DNA from: Actinomycetes bacterium
GTDB taxonomy: Bacteria > Actinomycetota > Acidimicrobiia > Acidimicrobiales > Palsa-688
Direction of reading: 5' to 3'
NCBI GenBank assembly: GCA_021828475.1
Contig: JAJZIY010000009.1
Location: 17,407 to 81,406 of the forward strand
DNA: 64,000 nucleotides
Positions 42,188 to 51,719 of the stretch are shown here, piece by piece. A program made the translations under genes and the position numbers. A model generated the notes under the pieces. It saw only the letters and a program-made list of their open reading frames with translations. It had not been told where the DNA came from and searched no databases. Every line of letters starts with the position of its first letter. Position 1 is the stretch's first letter.

Positions 42188-44980
42188 ATGACCACAGAAG
42201 CAATTGCCGGAGCGCCCGGCGTGACCCCACTGCGCGAGCGCGGGTGGGCAGCGGCCGGGGCTAGGGGACGGTCCTCCGTCCAGGTCATGGCGCGCCCCGG
42301 CATCTCCGTCGCCGCCAGCGCCCCCATCGCCATGGTCGTCTGGGCCACCGTACCCGGCTACCGGCCCCCCTCTCTGGTCCCGTTCCTGCTCGCCGTACTC
42401 TGCGCCGGAGTGTTGGTGCTGGCCGCCGAACTGGCCAGTTTCGACAACGAGGAGACCCGCAAACGGCGAGGCGTCGCCACCTCCGACCTCTCGGAAGCGT
42501 CCCAGCACCGCGACGGCACCCCCGAGCTGGCCGGGACGGCCCACGGTGGCTGGCAGCGGCGCGCAGCGCCGCCCGCCCGCCACCTCTGGTCGGATCCGGC
42601 CATGGTGGGTGTGGACCGCTGGCTGGGGCACTGGCCGGGCGTCGCCGGCGTCGGCGCCGTCTCGTGGTGGGCGGCTCGTCTCGGCACGGCCGGCCTTCTG
42701 GCCGCCGTGGCCTTCCGCTCCGTCGGTGTTGCCCACGCGTGGGCCTTCGCCGGCGCCGCAGTTGCGGTGCTGGTCGTAGTCTCGCTCCTACCAGCCGCCC
42801 GCCACCTGGTCCACGTGTCCCTCGCCCTGGTGGCCCTCTGCGGCGTCATGGTGACGGTGAGCGGCCTCGTCTCCCTGGCGACCGGGGACCTCGGCAACAA
42901 CCTGCTTCCAGCGGGCGAATGGCTCACGAGCCACAGCTCGGCTGGGACCGTGGCTGTCGACGCGAGCACCACGGTGGTCATCCTGTGCCTGGCGGCAGCA
43001 AGCCTGCCTGCGCTCACGCCGGTCACGGCCGTCCAAGCTGGCCGCGCCGCCCGCTGGGCCATCTGGGCCATCTGGGCCACGATAGGCGCAACCTTCGCCT
43101 CCTGGGCTTGCGCCATCCCGGCTCTGCTGCGAGCCGCCGGGTTGTCCTCGCCCACCATCGTCCTCGAGGGAGGCAAGTCGGCCGAGCTCAGAGCGGCCGT
43201 GGCGTCCCTGCTCCAGCCCCTTGCCGGCCGGGGCGCCACCGTGTTCGCCGGAGCCATCCTGTGTGTCACGCTCCTGGCCGCAGCCCTGGGGGCCGCAGCA
43301 GCGGGCACGGGCCTCGCGGAAACCGCCATGGGTGCGGTCCGGGCCGCCCGTGCCGGGCTCCACGGGCCCTCGCTCGTCGTCCCGGGAGCCGGGCAGCGGC
43401 AACCGTCACGGACGCTCCCGCTGTTACCCCTGCTCGGGATGGGCTTGGTCAGCAGTGTGGTGGCGGGCACGGTCGCCGCCGTGGGGCCCCGCGGGACCCT
43501 GGTGGTGGCCCTCGGGAGCCTGGCGGCCGGTGCCCTGGCCCTGACGACGCTGTCACCCCCCGTGCTGCGCCGCTGCCAGCGGGTGCCAAGACCCGTACGC
43601 GCCTGGGTGGGGACGTCCTGGGTCGTCGTGGTCACGGTCGCCATCGGCTCGGCCGGGCCCGTCGCCTTGGCGGTTGTGGGCGTGACGGCGCTTTCGGGGG
43701 CCTTCGCCATGGGGTGGCGAGGCCGGGCCGGCGACGTACGGCCGCCGGGGGCCTGGCGCGACCGGCACCTTGCGCTGCCCTGGGGTACGGCCGCCGCCGC
43801 GCTCGTAGCCACCACGGCGGTCACAAGCCTCGAGGTGCTGCCGGTGGGCGGCGGCAACAACTCCCCGGTCTGGCGCGGCCTCGCCGTGGTCGTTATGGGG
43901 GCCAGCATCGTCCTGCTCGCGATCTTCCCGGCTACGTCCAGGCTGCGGGCCGAGCACCTGGTGCATGCCGCCGACACGCTTTCGTACAAGGCGCTCCCGG
44001 CCCTGGCCAAGGCTCTCGAGGGCGTCGCCCGCGGCGAGGTGAGGCGCGCCCCTACCGTCGAAATGTCGGAGCTCGAGGCCTCGACCCGCCGCCTCGAGAC
44101 CGAGCTCGACGCTCACCAGGCTCCCGACGAGCTCGTCGAGCTCACCCGGGCGCTGGTCGAGGCCTCCCGCCAGGTCACGCGCGTGGCCATCGGGCTCGAG
44201 GCAGTGGCCCAACTGGACAGCCGGCGGTTGGAGGAGCTTGTCGAGGAGCGCACCGCCGCTCTCTCGAACGTCAACAGGCACCTGGCGGACTCCCAGCTGC
44301 GCCGCCGCCAGCTGCTCGACCGCACCGTACGGGTAGCCGAGGGCGAGCGGGCACGGATCGCCGCCAATCTCCACGACGGCCCCATACAGCGCCTCGCCGC
44401 CCTCGGCCTCGTACTGGACCGGTGCCGCCTGCGCCTCGACCGCGACGACGCCGACGGGGCGCGCGAGCTCGTGAAGCGGGCACGCACGGAGCTGAGCGCG
44501 GAGATACAGAACCTGCGCCAGATGATGAGCGAGCTGCGCCCCCCGATCCTCGACGAGGGCGGCCTCGACGCCGCCATCCGGGACCAGGTGTCAGCCTGGG
44601 GTTCGGCCACCGGTACCGACGCCCGCTTCGAGTCCTGGGCACACGCTCGCCTCAGCGCCAACAGCGAGACGGTCCTTTACCGCGTCGTGCAGGAGGCGCT
44701 CGCAAATGTGGCCAAACATGCCAAGGCGCGCCTCGTCACGGTCACCGTCAACCCCTCGGGCAGCGGTGTCAGCCTGACCGTCTGTGACGACGGAAAGGGC
44801 TTCGACGAGGCCGCCCAACCCGACCTGCTGCGTGGTGGCCACTTCGGCCTTGTGGTCATGCGCGAGAGGGTCGAGCTGGCGGCCGGCCGCTTCGAGGTCC
44901 GCAGCGCCCCCGATACGGGGACCCAGCTGACCGTCTGGTTACCAGCGGTCCCGACGCGCGAGCCCGTGGGGGCCGCGTGA
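42188..44980 (+). CDS. Polytopic permease-like sensor histidine kinase (NarL/HisKA_3 type)
   Basis: 930 aa. The first 600 residues hold about 14 hydrophobic helices and read like an amino acid permease (APC-type): LVPFLLAVLCAGVLVLAAELASF resembles APC TM2, and GTGLAETAMGAVRAARAGLHGPS followed by RTLPLLPLLGMGLVS resembles the TM8 to TM9 loop. A coiled-coil linker (ELEASTRRLETELDAHQ) leads to HisKA_3 with phospho-His in RIAANLHDGPIQRLAALG near residue 730 and an HATPase (EALANVAKHAKARLV, DDGKGFDEA). Permease similarity is my pattern reading, not a search result. GTGA overlap with the next gene. First of a three-gene signalling operon. Confidence 0.88.
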   Translation: MTTEAIAGAPGVTPLRERGWAAAGARGRSSVQVMARPGISVAASAPIAMVVWATVPGYRPPSLVPFLLAVLCAGVLVLAAELASFDNEETRKRRGVATSDLSEASQHRDGTPELAGTAHGGWQRRAAPPARHLWSDPAMVGVDRWLGHWPGVAGVGAVSWWAARLGTAGLLAAVAFRSVGVAHAWAFAGAAVAVLVVVSLLPAARHLVHVSLALVALCGVMVTVSGLVSLATGDLGNNLLPAGEWLTSHSSAGTVAVDASTTVVILCLAAASLPALTPVTAVQAGRAARWAIWAIWATIGATFASWACAIPALLRAAGLSSPTIVLEGGKSAELRAAVASLLQPLAGRGATVFAGAILCVTLLAAALGAAAAGTGLAETAMGAVRAARAGLHGPSLVVPGAGQRQPSRTLPLLPLLGMGLVSSVVAGTVAAVGPRGTLVVALGSLAAGALALTTLSPPVLRRCQRVPRPVRAWVGTSWVVVVTVAIGSAGPVALAVVGVTALSGAFAMGWRGRAGDVRPPGAWRDRHLALPWGTAAAALVATTAVTSLEVLPVGGGNNSPVWRGLAVVVMGASIVLLAIFPATSRLRAEHLVHAADTLSYKALPALAKALEGVARGEVRRAPTVEMSELEASTRRLETELDAHQAPDELVELTRALVEASRQVTRVAIGLEAVAQLDSRRLEELVEERTAALSNVNRHLADSQLRRRQLLDRTVRVAEGERARIAANLHDGPIQRLAALGLVLDRCRLRLDRDDADGARELVKRARTELSAEIQNLRQMMSELRPPILDEGGLDAAIRDQVSAWGSATGTDARFESWAHARLSANSETVLYRVVQEALANVAKHAKARLVTVTVNPSGSGVSLTVCDDGKGFDEAAQPDLLRGGHFGLVVMRERVELAAGRFEVRSAPDTGTQLTVWLPAVPTREPVGAA

Positions 44981-45396
44981 GAACAGGAAGCAGCCCGACC
45001 CCCGCCCGGATGCCACGGCTCGTGGTCGTAGACGACGACACCCAACTGGCAGCGGAGCTTGCCGGCCTCTTCAGTGATGTCGGTTACGAGGTGACCGGAG
45101 TCGCGCACGCGGCCAGGCAAGGCATCGACCTGGTCGAGAGCACCCGGCCGGACATCGTGGTCATGGACGTGCGCATGGAGGGCATGAGCGGCACAGAGGC
45201 CGCCCATGTCATGCGCCGTGACCATCCCGACATCCCGGTCGTACTGCTGTCCGCGTACGACGACGAGGGCATAGTGAAAGCGGCCGAGGACGCCGAGGTG
45301 GCTGCCTACCTGGTCAAGGGCTGCTCGGCCGGGGAGCTGCTCTCCACGGTGGGCGCCGCCGTGAAGAAGAGCCGGGACAGCAGGAGGTCGCGGTGA
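44977..45396 (+). CDS. Single-domain response regulator
   Basis: 139 aa. Receiver domain only: VVVDDDTQ acidic pocket, phosphoacceptor in IVVMDVRMEGMSG, T/S switch in VVLLSAYDD and Lys in AAYLVKG; no output domain, so it relays phosphate or binds a partner. Overlaps the kinase (GTGA) and the receiver-EAL gene (GTGA), implying tightly coupled synthesis. Confidence 0.92.
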   Translation: MRTGSSPTPARMPRLVVVDDDTQLAAELAGLFSDVGYEVTGVAHAARQGIDLVESTRPDIVVMDVRMEGMSGTEAAHVMRRDHPDIPVVLLSAYDDEGIVKAAEDAEVAAYLVKGCSAGELLSTVGAAVKKSRDSRRSR

Positions 45397-46664
45397 GCTT
45401 CTCGAGCCGAAGGAACGCCACGCTCACGGCTCCGTCGGGACGCCAGGGGCCGCGGGGACCGGACATGGCCCCCGCAGGCGCCGCACCGGCCGGTTTGCGC
45501 GTCTACACCGTCCTGGTGGCCGACGACGCTCCCTCCACGCGCCAGGCCCTGGCCGAACTGCTCGAAGACACGCACGATCTGGTCTGCGTGGCGGCAGTGG
45601 CCGACGCCGGCTCCGCCGTCGCCAAGGCCGCCCACTACCAGCCCGATGTGGCCGTCCTCGACGTGCGGATGCCAGGAGGCGGGGGTCTGGCGGCCGCTGT
45701 CGGCATCCGGGAGGTGTCACCGCGCACAAGGATGCTGGCGTACTCTGCCGCATCGGACCGGGCATCGGTGGTGCAGATGCTGCGCAGCGGCGCCCGCGGC
45801 TATCTCGTGAAGGGATCGCTGGCCCAGGACCTGCTGGCAGGGCTCCGGCGATGTGCCCAGGGCGCCACCGTCCTTTCGGAGGGTCTGTCCGAGCACCTCA
45901 TCGCCGAGATGGGCGAGCAGGGCAAGGCCGAGAGAGCCTTCAGTGCGGCAGCCAAAGCGCGCTACGAGCGCCTCAACGAGCTGTTGCAGCCCGGGGTTTC
46001 CTGCCCGACCTACCAGCCCGTGGTGCACCTGCGCACAGGGGCGGTCGCCGGGTACGAGGCCCTCACGGACTTCAGCTGGGAGCCGAGCCACAGCACCGAG
46101 GACATATTCAGGGAAGCCCACCACGTGGGCCTGGGAGTGGAGCTCGAGTTGCACACGGCCAGGCTGGCGGTGGACGGCTTCCAGGCCGAACTGGCCCGTT
46201 GCCCCGACACATACCTCGCCGTGAACGCCTCGCCCGGGCTCCTCTACCGTCCCTCCCTGGTGGAGGTCCTCTCCCAGCTGCCGCCGACGCGGGTCGTGGT
46301 CGAGATCACCGAGCAGCGCCAGTTCGACTCCTACGACCAGCTCCGTGAGACGGTGTGCCTGGTGCACGAGCGGGGGATGCGGGTCGCTGTCGACGACATG
46401 GGCAGCGGCTTCGCCGGGTTGCAGCGGCTCGTGGACGTCCGGCCCGAGATCGTCAAGCTGGACCGAGCCCTGACGAGCGAGATCGACACCGACCCGCCGC
46501 GACGGGCGCTCGTGACAGCCATGCGGCAGTTCGCTGACGACATGGGCATCGTCGTCGTGGCCGAGGGCATCGAACGCGACGAACAGCTCGCGGTGCTGCG
46601 CGACATCGGCATCGACTACGGCCAGGGCTACCTGCTCGGCCGGCCGGCACCGATGGAGGGCTGA
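45393..46664 (+). CDS. Receiver-EAL c-di-GMP phosphodiesterase
   Basis: 423 aa. N-terminal receiver (residues about 35-155: VLVADDAPS, VAVLDVRMPG, GYLVKG) and C-terminal EAL domain (190-420). Catalytic landmarks present: EAL in GYEALTDF, Asn in VNASPG, Glu in VVEITEQ, DD in VDDMGSGFAGL, Lys in IVKLDRAL, Glu in VAEGIERDEQ and QGYLLGRP. Only mild changes (N-A-S-P for N-L-S-P), so the enzyme is probably active, degrading c-di-GMP under control of the upstream kinase. Last gene of the operon. Confidence 0.93.
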   Translation: MSFSSRRNATLTAPSGRQGPRGPDMAPAGAAPAGLRVYTVLVADDAPSTRQALAELLEDTHDLVCVAAVADAGSAVAKAAHYQPDVAVLDVRMPGGGGLAAAVGIREVSPRTRMLAYSAASDRASVVQMLRSGARGYLVKGSLAQDLLAGLRRCAQGATVLSEGLSEHLIAEMGEQGKAERAFSAAAKARYERLNELLQPGVSCPTYQPVVHLRTGAVAGYEALTDFSWEPSHSTEDIFREAHHVGLGVELELHTARLAVDGFQAELARCPDTYLAVNASPGLLYRPSLVEVLSQLPPTRVVVEITEQRQFDSYDQLRETVCLVHERGMRVAVDDMGSGFAGLQRLVDVRPEIVKLDRALTSEIDTDPPRRALVTAMRQFADDMGIVVVAEGIERDEQLAVLRDIGIDYGQGYLLGRPAPMEG

Positions 46665-46699
46665 GCCCTCCCGCGAAGGGGCGAGCGACCGGTCGGGGT

Positions 46700-46721
46700 G
46701 GCCAAGGGCGGCCCCCTGGCC
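46700..46721 (+). terminator. Hairpin after the EAL gene
   Basis: GGCCAAGGG-CGG-CCCCCTGGCC lies 36 bases past the stop, with a bulge and no U-tract. Possible weak terminator. Confidence 0.3.
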
Positions 46722-46795
46722 GGACCGGGACAACCCGCTGCGACCCGCGGCGACGGCGCGGCAGCAAAAGGGCTGGCCGGGCGAGGCCTTTCCCG

Positions 46796-46801
46796 TACCA
46801 T
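46796..46801 (+). promoter_or_regulatory. -10 box TACCAT of metH, leaderless arrangement
   Basis: TACCAT-GGGTGG-GTG, six bases from hexamer to the metH start. No cobalamin or SAM riboswitch fits in the 143-bp gap. Confidence 0.5.
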
Positions 46802-46807
46802 GGGTGG

Positions 46808-49800
46808 GTGGAACGAGGCGCCGCCAGCTATCTCGAAGCAGTGCACGACGGCATCGTCGTCTTCGACGGGGCCACCGGTACCAACATCCAGACACTGGGC
46901 CTGAGCGCCGACGACTTCGGCGGCCCGGCTCTCGAGGGTTGCAACGAGATGCTGTGCAGCACCAGGCCCGACATCGTCGCCGACCTGCACCGCAGTTTCT
47001 TCGACGTCGGCTGCCAGGTGGTCGAGACCGACAGCTTCGGCAACCTCCCGTGGGTCCTGGCCGAGTACGGCGTCGCCGAGCGCGCTCGCGAGCTGTCCCT
47101 CGCCGCCGCTTCCATCGCCCGCGACGTGGCCGACGGCTATGGGCCGACGAGGTTCGTGGCCGGGTCCCTCGGCCCCGGCACCAAGCTGGTGTCCCTCGGC
47201 CAGATCGGCTTCGCCGAGATGCGCGACGGCTACGCCGAGGCAGCCGCCGGGCTGCTGGCTGGAGGCGTGGACCTCCTGCTCGTCGAGACCGCCCAGGATC
47301 TCCTCCAGGTGAAGGCGGCCGTCATCGGCTGCCGTCGGGCCATGGCCGAGGCCGGGCGCCAGGTACCTCTTCAGCTGCAGGTGACCATCGAGACCACGGG
47401 CAGGATGTTGATGGGCAGTGAGATCGGCGCCGCGCTGACCACGATCGACGCCCTGCGCCCCGACGTCGTCGGCCTCAACTGCGCCACCGGTCCGGCTGAG
47501 ATGGGCGAGCACCTGCGCTACCTGAGCGCCCACAGCCGCATCCCCCTTTCCTGCCTGCCCAACGCCGGCCTCCCCTCGGTCGTCGACGGAGCCATGCACT
47601 ACGACCTGACCCCGGACCAGCTGGCCGAGCATCACCGCCGGTTCGTCACCGAGCTGGGAGTCAATGTCGTCGGGGGGTGCTGCGGCACGACCCCGGACCA
47701 CCTGCGCGCCGTGGTCGAGGCGCTAGAGGGCGCGGTACCCGCCGCCCGCCAGGTCGACTTCGAGCCTGGCTGCGCCTCGTTGTACCACCACGTCGCCTAC
47801 GACCAGGCACCGTCGGTGCTGAACGTGGGCGAGCGCACGAACGCCAACGGGTCGAGGAAGTTCCGTGACGCCATGCTGGCAGGCGACTGGGACACCTGCA
47901 CCACGATGGCCAAGGAAGCCGTACGCGCCGGTAGCCACGTGCTCGACGTCTGCGTCGACTACACGGGTGCCGACGGGGTGGCTGACATGGCCGAGGTCGC
48001 GTCCCGCTTCGCCACCCAATCGACCCTGCCCCTGATGATCGACTCGACGGAGGCGCCGGTCGTCGAGTGCGGGCTGCAGCGGACCGCCGGCAAGCCGATC
48101 ATCAACTCTGTCAACCTCGAGGACGGCGACGGCCCGGGCACACGGCTCGACGCCTTCCTGACCCTGGCCCGCCAGTACGGGGCGGCGGTGGTCTGCACCT
48201 GCATCGACACCGAGGGCCAGGCCCGTACGGCCGAGTGGAAGCTTCGCGCCGCCCGTGCCATATACGAACTGGCCGTCGACAGCTACGAGATGGCACCGGA
48301 GGACCTGTTCTTCGACGCCCTGGTCCTGCCCGTCAGCACTGGCATGGAAGAGAGCCGCCGCGATGCGCTCGAGACGATCGAGGGAATCCGGCGCATAAAG
48401 GCCGAGCTGCCGGGGGCCCATTGCCTCCTCGGCGTCTCCAATGTCTCGTTCGGGCTCAACCCCGCCGCCCGCCAGGCGCTCAATTCGGTATTCCTGCACG
48501 AGTGCCAACAGGCGGGACTCGACGCAGCCATCGTCAATTCCGCCCGGATCCTGCCACTGGACCGCATCGACCCCGACGTGGTCGAGGTCTGCCTCGACCT
48601 CATCTACGACCGCCGGGACAAGACCCGCGGTTACGACCCGCTCGCCGAACTGCTGCGCATGTTCGAAGGGGTGGCCTCTACTGCTGCAGTGCAGGAGGAC
48701 CGCAGCGGGTGGCCCCTCGAGCGGCGCCTCGGCCAGCGCGTCGTAGACGGTTCGCGCGAGGGGCTGGAAGCCGAACTGGCCGAAGCCCTCTCCGAGGGTT
48801 GGGCGGCCCTCGACATCGTCAACGGGCCGCTCATGGGCGGCATGAAGACCGTCGGGGAGCTCTTCGGCTCCGGCCGCATGCAGTTGCCCTTCGTGCTGCA
48901 GTCCGCCGAGGTGATGAAGACCGCTGTCGCGTACCTCGAGCCGCACATGGCCCGCAGTGAGGACAGGGGCAAGGGCCGTGTCGTACTCGCCACGGTGAAA
49001 GGCGACGTCCACGACATCGGCAAGAACCTCGTCGACATCATCCTCACCAACAACGGTTACGAGGTACACAACCTCGGCACCAAGGTGGCCATCTCCGACA
49101 TGGTCGCCAAGGCACAGGAGGTGGGGGCGGACGTGATCGGAATGTCCGGCCTGCTCGTCAAGTCGACCCTGATAATGCGCGACAACCTGGCCGAGCTCAA
49201 CGGGCGCGGATTGCACCACTTCCCGGTCGTGCTCGGCGGGGCGGCGCTGACCCGCACGTATGTCGAGCGCGACCTGCGCTCGGAGTACAAGGGGCGCCTC
49301 TTCTACGGCAAGGACGCCTTCGAGGGCCTGCACACGATCGACCGCCTCATCGAGATGTCCCGCTCCGGCGCCGACGACCCGGACTTCGGCCGCTCACTCG
49401 GCGGACGCGCCGGCGTCCCCCGGCGCAACGAAGGCGCCGGGCCGGACAGCACGGGCCCCGCTGCCGGGAGACCGGCGAGGGCCCCGTCTGTGCAGGCCGA
49501 CAACCCGGTGTTCGTACCGCCCTTCACCGGTACTCGGGTCCAGCGTGGGATCCCGCTCGACGAGATCGCCGCCTATGTCAACGAGACGTCGCTGTTCCGC
49601 AACCAGTGGGGCTACAGGCCCGACAAGGGCGAGGCCGACGCAGACTTCAAGGCCCGCGTCAGGGGGGTACTGCGTGAGCAGCTGGCAGCCGCACGCGAAG
49701 CGGACGTCCTGCGGCCCGCCGTTGTCTACGGCTATTTCCCGGTCAACGCCGACGGCGACGACCTTGTCGTCTGGGACAACTTCGAGCGCAGGGCCGAGCT

Positions 49801-50347
49801 GGCGCGCTTCGGCTTCCCGCGCCAGCCGGGCGACCCCTGGCTCTGCATCGCCGACTTCTTCCGGCCGCTGGCGTCGGGCGAGGTCGACTACGCCGCCTTC
49901 CAACTCGTCACCATGGGCCCGGCAGCGTCGCAGCGCACAGCCGAGCTGTTCGCCGCCGACCGTTACACCGAGTACCTGCACCTGCACGGGTTGTCCGTGG
50001 AGATGGCCGAGGCGCTGGCCGAGTACTGGCACTTCCGGGTCAGGCAGGAATGGGGCTTCGCCTCGCAGGACGGCCCGAGCCTGCACGGTCTGTTCCGCCA
50101 GCAGTACCGGGGCGGCCGGTATTCCTGGGGCTACCCGGCGTGCCCCGACCTCGAGGACAACGCCCTGTGCGCCGAGCTGTTGCAAGCCGAGCGGATCGGG
50201 GTCGAGTGCTCGGAGGGCACATCGTGGCAGTTCCACCCCGAGCAGACGACGGCCGCCATCGTCTGCCACCATCCGCAGGCCAAGTACTTCGTCGTGCGGG
50301 GCGCGGCGCGGGCCGGGTCGGGAGCGGCTGTCCCGGGCGACGGCTGA
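46808..50347 (+). CDS. metH: Cobalamin-dependent methionine synthase
   Basis: 1179 aa, full four-module enzyme transferring methyl from 5-methyl-THF to homocysteine. Homocysteine domain (1-300: FDGATGTNIQTLGLS, GLNCATGP, VVGGCCGTTPDHL zinc cysteines), pterin domain (320-600: NVGERTNANGSRKF, LMIDSTE), cap, B12 domain with GDVHDIGKN near 735 (axial His) and a reactivation domain (900-1179) with AdoMet-binding RYSWGYPACPD. A 30-residue Gly/Pro/Ala linker precedes the reactivation domain. GTG start with TACCAT six bases before it. It stands alone. Confidence 0.97.
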   Translation: MERGAASYLEAVHDGIVVFDGATGTNIQTLGLSADDFGGPALEGCNEMLCSTRPDIVADLHRSFFDVGCQVVETDSFGNLPWVLAEYGVAERARELSLAAASIARDVADGYGPTRFVAGSLGPGTKLVSLGQIGFAEMRDGYAEAAAGLLAGGVDLLLVETAQDLLQVKAAVIGCRRAMAEAGRQVPLQLQVTIETTGRMLMGSEIGAALTTIDALRPDVVGLNCATGPAEMGEHLRYLSAHSRIPLSCLPNAGLPSVVDGAMHYDLTPDQLAEHHRRFVTELGVNVVGGCCGTTPDHLRAVVEALEGAVPAARQVDFEPGCASLYHHVAYDQAPSVLNVGERTNANGSRKFRDAMLAGDWDTCTTMAKEAVRAGSHVLDVCVDYTGADGVADMAEVASRFATQSTLPLMIDSTEAPVVECGLQRTAGKPIINSVNLEDGDGPGTRLDAFLTLARQYGAAVVCTCIDTEGQARTAEWKLRAARAIYELAVDSYEMAPEDLFFDALVLPVSTGMEESRRDALETIEGIRRIKAELPGAHCLLGVSNVSFGLNPAARQALNSVFLHECQQAGLDAAIVNSARILPLDRIDPDVVEVCLDLIYDRRDKTRGYDPLAELLRMFEGVASTAAVQEDRSGWPLERRLGQRVVDGSREGLEAELAEALSEGWAALDIVNGPLMGGMKTVGELFGSGRMQLPFVLQSAEVMKTAVAYLEPHMARSEDRGKGRVVLATVKGDVHDIGKNLVDIILTNNGYEVHNLGTKVAISDMVAKAQEVGADVIGMSGLLVKSTLIMRDNLAELNGRGLHHFPVVLGGAALTRTYVERDLRSEYKGRLFYGKDAFEGLHTIDRLIEMSRSGADDPDFGRSLGGRAGVPRRNEGAGPDSTGPAAGRPARAPSVQADNPVFVPPFTGTRVQRGIPLDEIAAYVNETSLFRNQWGYRPDKGEADADFKARVRGVLREQLAAAREADVLRPAVVYGYFPVNADGDDLVVWDNFERRAELARFGFPRQPGDPWLCIADFFRPLASGEVDYAAFQLVTMGPAASQRTAELFAADRYTEYLHLHGLSVEMAEALAEYWHFRVRQEWGFASQDGPSLHGLFRQQYRGGRYSWGYPACPDLEDNALCAELLQAERIGVECSEGTSWQFHPEQTTAAIVCHHPQAKYFVVRGAARAGSGAAVPGDG

Positions 50348-50369
50348 AGGCGGCTGCCGGCGAGGCGGC

Positions 50370-51116
50370 TCAGCCGAAGACGATGCCCTCGGTCCAGACC
50401 TCGTTGCCGTCACCCTCGACCAGGTACGCGGCGTAGCCGGCGATGTCGCGGACCATGGCGAGCACCTCCCTGCCCCCGACGCACAGGGCGGTGGCCAGCC
50501 CGTCGGCGACGGCCAACGACGGGCCCGTGACCGTGGCTGAGGCGGCTGCCGGCGCCGGCCGGCCCGACCGCGGGTCGACGAGGTGCGCTCCCCGCTCGTA
50601 TGTCCCCGAGGTGGCCACCGCCCCACCGCTCACCTCCAGCACGCAGGCAAGGCCCTCCGGCCGCCACGGGTGGCGGATGCCGACTCGCCAAGGCCCGCCG
50701 TCCGGTGCGGCGCCGTGCAGTGCGATGTCACCGCCTCCGTTGACCATGGCCGACAAGGCACCGGCGCGCCGCAGGGGCTCGAGTGCGCCCTCAACGGCCC
50801 AGCCCTTCACCAGTCCGGTCGGGTCTACGCCTCCGGGCATCGCCCACGGGTCGAACCACCCGCCCGAGAGGGCCTTCACGTGCCCGCAGAGTGCGAGGAC
50901 CTCGGGAACCTCGGCCGGCGCCTCCTCCAGGGGCATCTCCCCCCTGCGCAGACGGCTGAGAGGGCTGTGCGGCTTCCAGGTACTGAGCATGTCGTCGAGC
51001 TCGTGGAGCCGCCGGCAGGCCTCGCCCACGGCCTCCCCCGCTGCCTTCAGCGCCCCTGGGGCAGGAACGAGGTGGAACGACACCACCGTCCCCATGACCT
51101 CCTCGACGTGGACCAT
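50370..51116 (-). CDS. apbE: FAD:protein FMN transferase
   Basis: 248 aa. Attaches FMN covalently to Thr/Ser in FMN-binding domains. GTVVSFHLVPAPG, STWKPHSPLSRLRRGE, VDPTGLVKGWAVEGAL, MVNGGGDIALHG, RSGRPAPAAASATVTG match the ApbE family. The target is evidently the SGAT-containing protein encoded immediately upstream. The track start TTG 51155 overlaps that gene's stop, but ATG 51116 has AGGAGG five bases upstream, so I prefer it. No signal peptide is evident, which is unusual for a periplasmic-type ApbE. Confidence 0.93.
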   Translation of the reverse strand: MVHVEEVMGTVVSFHLVPAPGALKAAGEAVGEACRRLHELDDMLSTWKPHSPLSRLRRGEMPLEEAPAEVPEVLALCGHVKALSGGWFDPWAMPGGVDPTGLVKGWAVEGALEPLRRAGALSAMVNGGGDIALHGAAPDGGPWRVGIRHPWRPEGLACVLEVSGGAVATSGTYERGAHLVDPRSGRPAPAAASATVTGPSLAVADGLATALCVGGREVLAMVRDIAGYAAYLVEGDGNEVWTEGIVFG

Positions 51117-51151
51117 GGGGGCCTCCTGCACCGCCGCGGCCCCGGGGTTGC

Positions 51152-51655
51152 TCAAGCGTGCAGCTTGTCGAGCGCCGACTGCACGGACATGAGGTACGCC
51201 TCGCTCGTGTAGGTCGCACCCGACACCCCGTTCACGCGTGCGCTGCTGGCGGCGAGCACCTCTTGGCGCAACATCGGCACCACCTGTTGGGCCAACATCT
51301 GCGAGTACGACTCGGCCACTCTCAGGTTGGCCAGGGACACGTCGGTGATCTTGCCCCCGCTGACTGTGACCTTGACCGACAGGATGCCGTAGCCGTACTG
51401 CTCGGCGGCGCCCACAGCGCTGCCCGTCGCCCCTGACGCCGGACCGGCCGTGGTAGGTGTCGTAGCGCCCGCGGCCGGCCCGCTCGACGACCTCGAGCCT
51501 GAGCTCGCGCTGCGACCGGTACCGCCGGCCGCCCCGCCGGACGCAGCTGCCGTCTTCAGAAGCGTGTTGACCGACCCGGACGAGACCGTATGCAGACCGA
51601 CGACGGCTGCGAAACCGGCGGCGGTTGCGCCCACGGCGGCGATGACGCGGTTCAC
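51152..51655 (-). CDS. Exported FMN-binding-domain electron carrier
   Basis: 167 aa. N-terminal TM/signal helix (VIAAVGATAAGFAAVVGLHTV), a Ser/Gly/Ala/Thr linker, then an FMN_bind domain (VKVTVSGGKITDVSLANLRVAESYSQ) ending in the flavinylation site GVSGATYTSEAY, where Thr would carry FMN. Acts outside the membrane in a flavin electron chain with the ferric-reductase-like protein upstream and ApbE downstream. GTG 51655 overlaps the TGA of a 13-codon ORF. Confidence 0.9.
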   Translation of the reverse strand: MNRVIAAVGATAAGFAAVVGLHTVSSGSVNTLLKTAAASGGAAGGTGRSASSGSRSSSGPAAGATTPTTAGPASGATGSAVGAAEQYGYGILSVKVTVSGGKITDVSLANLRVAESYSQMLAQQVVPMLRQEVLAASSARVNGVSGATYTSEAYLMSVQSALDKLHA

Positions 51656-51693
51656 TGCGCCGCCCCGGCCGGCTGGTTCGTGGTGTTCACCAT
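51652..51693 (-). CDS. 13-codon ORF coupled to the FMN-binding gene
   Basis: ATG at 51693 after GAGGAAGG (six-base spacing) encodes MVNTTNQPAGAAQ and stops with a TGA overlapping the GTG of the FMN-binding gene. It probably delivers ribosomes to a start that itself lacks a good Shine-Dalgarno. Confidence 0.5.
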   Translation of the reverse strand: MVNTTNQPAGAAQ

Positions 51694-51719
51694 GGCAGGC
51701 AGTCCTTCCTCGGTCGTTG

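Noticed and set aside
46665-46807. Cobalamin or SAM riboswitch before metH
   Set aside because: The 143-bp gap is too short for a cobalamin riboswitch, no conserved box is seen, and the gene looks leaderless.
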